From Anisodus tanguticus (lineage: Eukaryota > Streptophyta > Magnoliopsida > Solanales > Solanaceae), in the NCBI GenBank assembly GCA_034509755.1, contig CM067561.1:3910646-3974645 (forward strand): 64,000 bases of DNA. Reading direction: 5' to 3'. The notes under the pieces were generated by a model. The model made no database searches and was not told the origin of the DNA. It was given only the letters and a program-made list of their open reading frames with translations. This document shows, in pieces, positions 57,791 through 64,000 of this stretch. How positions within the stretch are numbered: position 1 is the stretch's first letter; every line of letters starts with the position of its first letter. Made by a program: the position numbers and the translations under genes.

Positions 57791-58530
57791 TAACGCATCT
57801 TTTGACTTTTCCCAACAATCTTTCCATTATTGATTTATAGCACACGTTCTATTTAGAGAGGTTGTAGTGGATGTTTGTTTCTTTTAGAATGCTATTTTTT
57901 TTTAAAACAAATTAAAATAAAAATGAAAAGGAAAGAAAGGTTCTTTAACATGCAAATTTTTATCGAATTAATTAGGCACCCAAATAAAATACTAAGTTGT
58001 TTATTTCTTTATATTTTTTCCTTTTTTCCTTTTTTAGTGAGAATGAGGAATTTTTGAAAACTTCTTCAACAATGTCTCGACAGAAGAAACTTTGTTCATA
58101 AATAACACCATTAAGAGATCATTTAATGATAAATGTAATGTAAAAAAAACAAAATTGTCAAAGTGCAAGTGTTACTTAATATTGCAACGATAAAAATGAT
58201 TGGCTAAGAGCCTAAAACTAATACATATCTCACGACTAAAATGAAAGGTAAGAGGCATTTTGAGAAGATATATAATGGCAAGATAAATGAAAAAATGGAA
58301 TATTCGAAAACTTATTTAATGCAGTGAGTTTTATTCTAAAGTAGTCCACAAGATCGATACGCATGTGATCATAATTGTTAGAGATCTATAATACATCACA
58401 TGATACACATGTGATATAAGGATTTTAAAATAGGTTTATAAAATTCCACCTCATGACATCTAAATTGAAATAGATAGATTTAACAAGTGTTGTTGTCTCC
58501 TCCAGTGGTTACTATTAAACTCTATCCCGA
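57791..58530. other. AT-rich spacer, nothing recognised
   Basis: No frame or repeat end supported; A-rich and T-rich runs only. Confidence 0.4.
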
Positions 58531-58539
58531 GCCACTCCA

Positions 58540-61260
58540 ATTGTCAGTTTCCTGGATGTTTTCACAGGGTTTGACCAAATACTATTGGACCCGACGGACT
58601 AGAAAAGACTTCGCTCATCACAGAGCATGAAATCTATTGTTACAATGTTATGCCCTTTGGCTTGAAGAATACAGAGACCACTTTCCACCAACTGATCAAC
58701 CAGATCTTCCAACAACAGTTGGGTCAGAGTATGGAAGATTATTTAGATGACATAATTGTTAAGTCCCTGGAAACAAATGAGCACCTAAGACATTTGCAGG
58801 AAACATTTGAGATCCTTATCAAGTACAACCTTAAGCTTAACCAGGAGAAATGCGTCTTCAGAGTCAGCTCAAGAAATTTTTCGGGGTTCATAGTATCAAA
58901 CAGAGGAATCGAGGCTATTTTGGACCACATCCGGGCGATCGAACCAAACCGGTCATACATAACAACACTTGGGAGGTACAACGACTAACTGGGAGAATAA
59001 CCTCGCTGGGAAGGTTTATATCAAGATCGTCCGAGCGATGCCAAAAATTCTTCAGTGTGTTAAAGAGAAAGAAAGACTTAGTGGACACCGGAATGTCAAT
59101 AGGCGCTGAGAGACTTGAAGAGGTACTTGTCAAATCCACCACTACTCATGAGGCTAGAGGTAGGAGAACCCCTGTTGATTTACTTGGCGGTCTCCGAGAC
59201 CGCGATAAGTGTTGTGCTTGTCCGAGAGGAAAAAAGTACGCAATCATCTTTCTATTATACTAGTAAGGCCTGTCTGAGGCCGAAACCCATTACCCTTATC
59301 TTGAAAAACTAGCCTTGGCTCTAGTAGTCGCAACCCTAAAACTTAGACCATACTTTCAATGCCATCTAGTATGTGTTGTAACAACTTTCCCCCTGAGGAA
59401 CATCTTGCACAAACCCAAACTTTTGGGTAGGCTAACAAATTGGTCAATTGAAATATGTGGGTATGATATTACTTACCGACCCTAGACTGCCATCAAGTCA
59501 TAAGCTTTGGCAGACTTCATCGTTGATTATAGTCCGAAGCGATCAGGGGAATCCGAGGCCGCATCCGGGGAATGGGTCTTGTATACAAACGAAGCTGCGA
59601 ACGTAAAGAGCACCGAGCTGTGGATTGTCCTCGTTACCCATCGGGGGCAACAATTAGGCAAGATATTAAATGTATATCTTTGACTAATAATGAGTCCGAG
59701 TATGAGGCCGCAATAGCATGTTTGAAGTTAGCTCAAGGGCTTGAAGCCGAGAATGTAGAAGTGAAAAGTGACTCTCAGCTAGTCATTAATCAGATTCTCG
59801 ACAAGTATGAGACCAAAAATAGTCGGATGTAGGAGTATTTAAGCAAAGTCATGACATCATTGGCTCGCTTAAGACAATGAAAGGTCACGTGATTTCCTCA
59901 GGAGACGATTTGAAGCGGATGCTTTGTCTAACTTGGGTTCCTCGTCCGAGACGATAATGGCAGAATCAGAATCCATAGTCCACCTCCTGCATTCTGTGCT
60001 GGACCCGAGCTTGCATGAAGTAAATTTCACCAGCTTGACATGGAATTGGCGGAGCGACATCATAAACTATCTACAAAATAGAATTCTCCCTGAAGACGGT
60101 AAGGCTACGCAAGCACTAAGGGTAAAAACGGCGTGATACTACATACATGAGGGAGAGTTTTATCGAAGATCTTACCTTGGTCCTTTAGCTAAATGTTTGG
60201 GGCCAAAGGAAGTTGAGCACATGATGAGGGAAATATATAAAGGTAGTTGTGGAAATCATTCTGGGTATGACCTATTGGTTAGAAAGATAGTAAGGGTCGG
60301 ATACTATTGGTCCCCGATGGAGGAAGATGCCAAAGCCTTTGTTCAAAAGTTTGATAAGTGTCAACGACACTCCCCCATGATACATCAGCCCGCCGAACCA
60401 TTCCATTTGGTGGTTGCCCTATGGACATTCTTGAAATGGGGGATGGATTTTGTGAGACCGTTGTCGGAAGCTGCGGGAAATGTGAGGTTCCTGCTTGTTT
60501 TGATAGACTATTTTTCAAAATAGGTGGAGGCAAAAGTGTACAAGAAGATCCGGGAGAAGGAAGTGATAGGCTTTCTCTAGGATCACATCATTTGTCGGTT
60601 CAGGGTGCCAAAGGAAATAGCCTATGATAACGATCGGCAGTCCGCGGGAGCAAAGGTTACCAAGTTCTTAGAAGGGCTGAAAATCAAGAGAATTACCTCT
60701 TCACCGTATCACCCGTGCGCAAACGGGTAAACTAAGTCAACCAACAAAACACTGATCCAGAACATCAAGAAAAAGCTGGAGGACGCCAAAGGGAAATAGC
60801 CGAAAGATCTGCCGGGAGTCTTGTGGGCCTACAGGATTACGATAAAGACAACCACCGGAGAAATACCATTTTCCCTAGTATAGGGGGACGAGTCCCTCAT
60901 ACCGTAGAAATCGGAGAACTAAGCCTCTAATACTCTAAATCTATGGAGGAATCCAATAATAAAGCAATGACAATAGGATTAGAGTTGTTGAAAGAATGCA
61001 GAGAGCCGGCCCTCGTACGGTTAGTAGCACATAAACGAAAGGTATTTCAACAAAAAATTAAACTTAAGGCATTTTAAGATTAGAGACTATATTCTCCAGA
61101 AGGTTATGCTCTCAAATTCATACCCCCGTATAGGCAAGTTGGGGGCTAACTGGGAGGGTCCGTGTTAGATAGTGGGGATCGCAGAAAAGGGGTCCTACCG
61201 GATCAAAGATTAGCACAAAAATGAGCTACAGAATAGCTGGAACGTCAGCCATTTGAAATG
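58540..61260 (+). pseudogene. Ty3 element E pol (RT, RNase H, integrase), Tat-like
   Basis: The left end is truncated within RT. The frame 58650-58988 has MPFGLKNTETTFHQL, then the catalytic box YLDDIIVKS and KCVFRVSSRNFSGFIVSNRGIE. Broken frames continue with LTGRITSLGRFISRSS (near 59000). The RNase H pieces include ESEYEAAIACLKLAQGL and VKSDSQLVINQI (59572-59832), an archaeal-type RNase H pattern as in the Tat lineage. Integrase: HSGYDLLVRKIVRVGYYWSPM and KFDKCQRHS (60197-60523), GMDFVRPL for the first Asp region, ITSSPYHPCANG (near 60690). The C-terminal LQKVMLSNSYPRIGKLG lies near 61100. Many stops. Confidence 0.82.
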
Positions 61261-61269
61261 ATTTTACCT

Positions 61270-62485
61270 CTGAAGAAGTGAAATGCATGATCTTATGCTT
61301 TAGCACCATGAACCTTCGGTTAACTTGTTTTCTCTCCCTGATAGGGACTGCCCATGGAAACACGGTCTCATTATGACCAGGGGAAAAAATTAAAGATATA
61401 CGTTGCACTCTTTTCCTTGGCCAAGGTTTTGTAACAAATGGGTTTTCTTGTCAATGATTTTAATGACACAACAATCCAAAAGAATACTGAGCCCCGTATA
61501 TGGCATGCCAAATGTTCGCAGCCCGGCACAAGTCCCCTCGGGACCTCGCATCCGAGTGCTAGAGGAGAAGGATGAATCCACACAAACCAGTGAGGGTATC
61601 AAAACACGAAATATTCTTGAGGACGTACTCATACAGACTGGGACTGCTCGATGCACTCACCTAGCTTTATATTATCATCATCTTACAAAAATTATGTAAA
61701 AACCCCCCGAAGGGGATCAAGTATCAATAGGACGAGTCGTCCCTCAAAATTTCAAAAATGAAATAACAATCCTCGCTTATTTTCAATTATTGTCAGCAAG
61801 GCATCCTTTGATTGATACTTCAAAAATGTCTAGGGAAAAACCAGACTCGGAAGCCATATGGCTCGCAAACTGCTTCCAACACACGACATGACCTTAGAGC
61901 CTTAGAGCGTGCAGGTTTCTTGAACCTTTATGCCATTATATGAGGTCGAGATGTCCTCCTCGTCAGCATCAAAATCCAAGGGTCTTCCTCTATTGCGAAT
62001 TGGATGTTTAATTCCTAATATTGTAAAAGTGTTTCCAGAAGTGACATTCTCGGATTGTTTAGGAATGATGACTTCAAACACAAAATGCAAAAATAAAACA
62101 AGCGTGCACCGGTCATCATACCTCAACTTACACACCGAACACTCAAATATGAACATAGTTCCGGTAGACGGGAATAATGATCACACCTCAATAGTTAAGA
62201 GTTAAATAAAATGCCAATATGTTATTTATGACCACAATTGTTGCAAAAACAAAGCGCATGTCAAAGCATAGAAATAAGAAGCCAATATTAGAAGCAAACT
62301 AATAAATACCATTAAATCGGAGGCAAAGAGAGCACAACGGCTCATATAGGAACATTTAAGGGAACACGGGCCCTAAGATCCAATAAATAAAGCGCAATGG
62401 CTCAAAACAAGCAAAAGTCAAAAGGGCACACATGCCCTGAATATCTATCCAACAAAAAATGGCACGCAGATCGGAACAGCAAGCA
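61270..62485. other. non-coding interval 3' of element E pol
   Basis: No convincing frame. It separates the pol remnant from the minus-strand gene remnant, as expected between pol and the antisense gene in Tat-type elements. Element E's 3' LTR is not in the window. Confidence 0.4.
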
Positions 62486-62486
62486 T

Positions 62487-64000
62487 TCAAAAAGGGCACA
62501 CAGGCCCACAACAAATTAACATAGCTAAGAAGAGGAGAACACCATCACCACCCGAAGAACTGGTAGAGGCATTAGACGAAGGAGGCATTTCGTCATTGAG
62601 GTCATCCATATCCGCCTCGGAAGCACCCAGGTCTACCTCTGCATCAATTGAAGTTGAGGCAATATTGATCCATCCCTCACTCACACCTTGAAGAACCTCA
62701 TCGCGGGTGCGGAGAACAACATAATCCTAGAGTAATATGGCCTTCCACTGGTCAGCCGCTCGGTGAATCCTGAGTCAGGCACGAGATGCCTCTAGTGCTT
62801 GCACCCGTCAACGAGAAGTATCATGATCAACTTCCACTCGGGCTAGCCTCTCTTGTAACAACTGGCGAGTGGTGGTCATATGCCAGAAGGTATCTTCCCT
62901 GGCTGCCAAAGCCTGCTTATCCTCCTCATATTCCCGTCCTAAAGTGGCCCTCAAGGCCTGAAGATCTCGATTCTCAAACCAGAGCGTAAAGAGGTCATCC
63001 CGGAGGTGCAGGTTCTCAGCCCCCCAGCCTCTCCACGTCACGGGAGGAAGAAGAAGGCATACTCCTAAATCGCTCAATGGCGGAGGAAGTGTCAGCATGA
63101 CCCTGAGAAATCGAATGGGTAATCTTAGTACATGTGCTCACTCTGAAGAAACGAATATGGCAAGAGAAAGAGAATTTTGTTTACCTAAAGAAACATATCC
63201 ACCAGGTGGGACAGGGAAGCCTCCAGGCCAATGTCAGGATTAATAGCAGGTGGCTATGGAACTGAAGGGCCAACACCCACATTATCAAATGGAGCCTCGC
63301 CTCCACCCATGCTCCCGCGCTAGTCCTCACTACCTTCCGAGGAGAAGGCGCTAGAAGGGCCCCCAAGCCCACAACCGCCTCAGTCAAAGGGACCCTTGTT
63401 CCTCCAACCTCAGCAACCTCTTTACTATCATTCTCAATATTTACCACCCCTTGCATCGCTTCCCTCCAATACTCGTTGAATCGGTGATGCGTTCTTACAC
63501 GCGAACCAATTCCCCGGAGGAGGATGCACCAACATTATCTGGGAGCCTACACTTCTTGTTGTTCCTCACCTCTGTAACTACTTAGGCAATACGAGACCGG
63601 GCTTCCTTCATAGAGGGTGTTTTTCTGGTGAAAGACCCTCGAGAAGGAAGGCCTTATAGATACAAAAAAAAGTCAAAACTATGTCGAAAAGGATACGATT
63701 GGCAAAGAAACAGAGGTGAAAAAAAGAACTTACCGTGGTTTTTTCCTTTCATCGTCAGAAGAGATGCCCTTCCAAGTCATCTCAATATTCTGAGAGGCAC
63801 GCATCATGCTCATTACCCATTAGAAAATATCAGGCAAGGGTTCCAGTTGATTTGGAGCTGCTAGAAAAATATGAACGACGAAGTTAGAAGTAAAACTTAA
63901 AGGAGATAAGAGGAGACAGTGTAGAAAGAAAGAAAATTGGGTGCTTACTGGTGTTGATCTACAGTTCTTGGAGAGGATCAAGGAAAAATTATGGAGGTAG
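62487..64000 (-). pseudogene. antisense intron-bearing ORF remnant beyond Tat-like pol
   Basis: On the minus strand there are three GT..AG gaps of like size: 63948-63861 (88 bp), 63733-63653 (81 bp) and 63184-63103 (82 bp). Their donors read GTAAGC, GTAAGT and GTAAAC; their acceptors TTTCTAG, CTATAAG and TTCTCAG. Between them lie coding-like pieces (MTWKGISSDDE at about 63781, GGGEAPFDNV near 63280, LEASLSHLVDMF ending at 63188). After the last gap comes an Ala/Ser segment, then a long heptad-type helix (ENLHLRDDLFTLWFENRDLQAL, LLQERLARVEVDHDTS; 63098-62808) and an acidic Ser-rich end (62684-62487). Stops and one shift show decay. Antisense ORFs between pol and the 3' LTR are known in Tat elements such as Grande and Retand. 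No function is claimed. Confidence 0.55.

Noticed and set aside
63103..63184. shorter 42-bp intron 63143-63184 on the minus strand
   Set aside because: Below the usual minimum for plant introns; the 82-bp choice ending at 63103 keeps the better coding frame.
1..64000. tRNA, rRNA genes or CRISPR arrays
   Set aside because: No cloverleaf-type boxes, rRNA segments or regularly spaced repeats were seen. The tRNA-like words are primer-binding sites of retroelements.

Overview
The window is plant nuclear DNA, almost certainly from a Solanaceae genome. The pointers are a 14-exon chloroplast gene, CT/AG-rich plant splice sites, Ty1/copia and Ty3 elements primed by Met-tRNA (TGGTATCA), an RTE-type LINE and a SINE-like copy sharing the 3' end common in Solanaceae, and several small inverted-repeat transposons. 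I could not choose between Nicotiana, Solanum and relatives from sequence alone.

Only one clearly functional gene is present: a nuclear gene for the chloroplast translational GTPase TypA/BipA (SVR3 in Arabidopsis), + strand, 27965..52060. Its 14 exons total 2004 bp (667 codons plus stop) and keep an open frame with GT..AG at every junction. The gene has been stretched to 24 kb by insertions in its introns: a 9.9-kb Sirevirus-like copia element in antisense (intron 3), hAT-type MITEs (introns 1, 3, 11), a chain of tiny TRIM-like LTRs and a short SINE/LINE-tail copy (intron 8), and a 1.18-kb solo LTR (intron 10).

The left flank (1..27.4 kb) is repeat-rich. In order it holds an AT-rich stretch with no gene, one LTR and leader of a Ty3/gypsy element on the minus strand, an LTR fragment related to the Sirevirus, three members of one copia family (A truncated and +, B complete and -, C complete and +), three MITEs, a broken NAC transcription factor gene (about 18.06-19.01 kb), and a 5'-truncated RTE LINE. 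The right flank holds a fourth, shorter copia element (D) and a decayed Ty3 element with Tat-like pol (E). On the opposite strand beyond the pol of E lies an intron-bearing gene remnant that runs off the window.

Five LTR insertions (B, C, D, the Sirevirus and the solo LTR) have exact 5-bp target-site duplications that I could read directly, so their ends are firm. All element genes carry stops or frameshifts; the Sirevirus RT-RNase H frame is the longest intact one (453 codons). The most unusual signals are the Sirevirus extra ORF beyond RNase H, the recurrence of one short word (ATGTTGT/ACAACAT) across that whole element, the antisense intron-bearing remnant at the right edge, and the TRIM chain.
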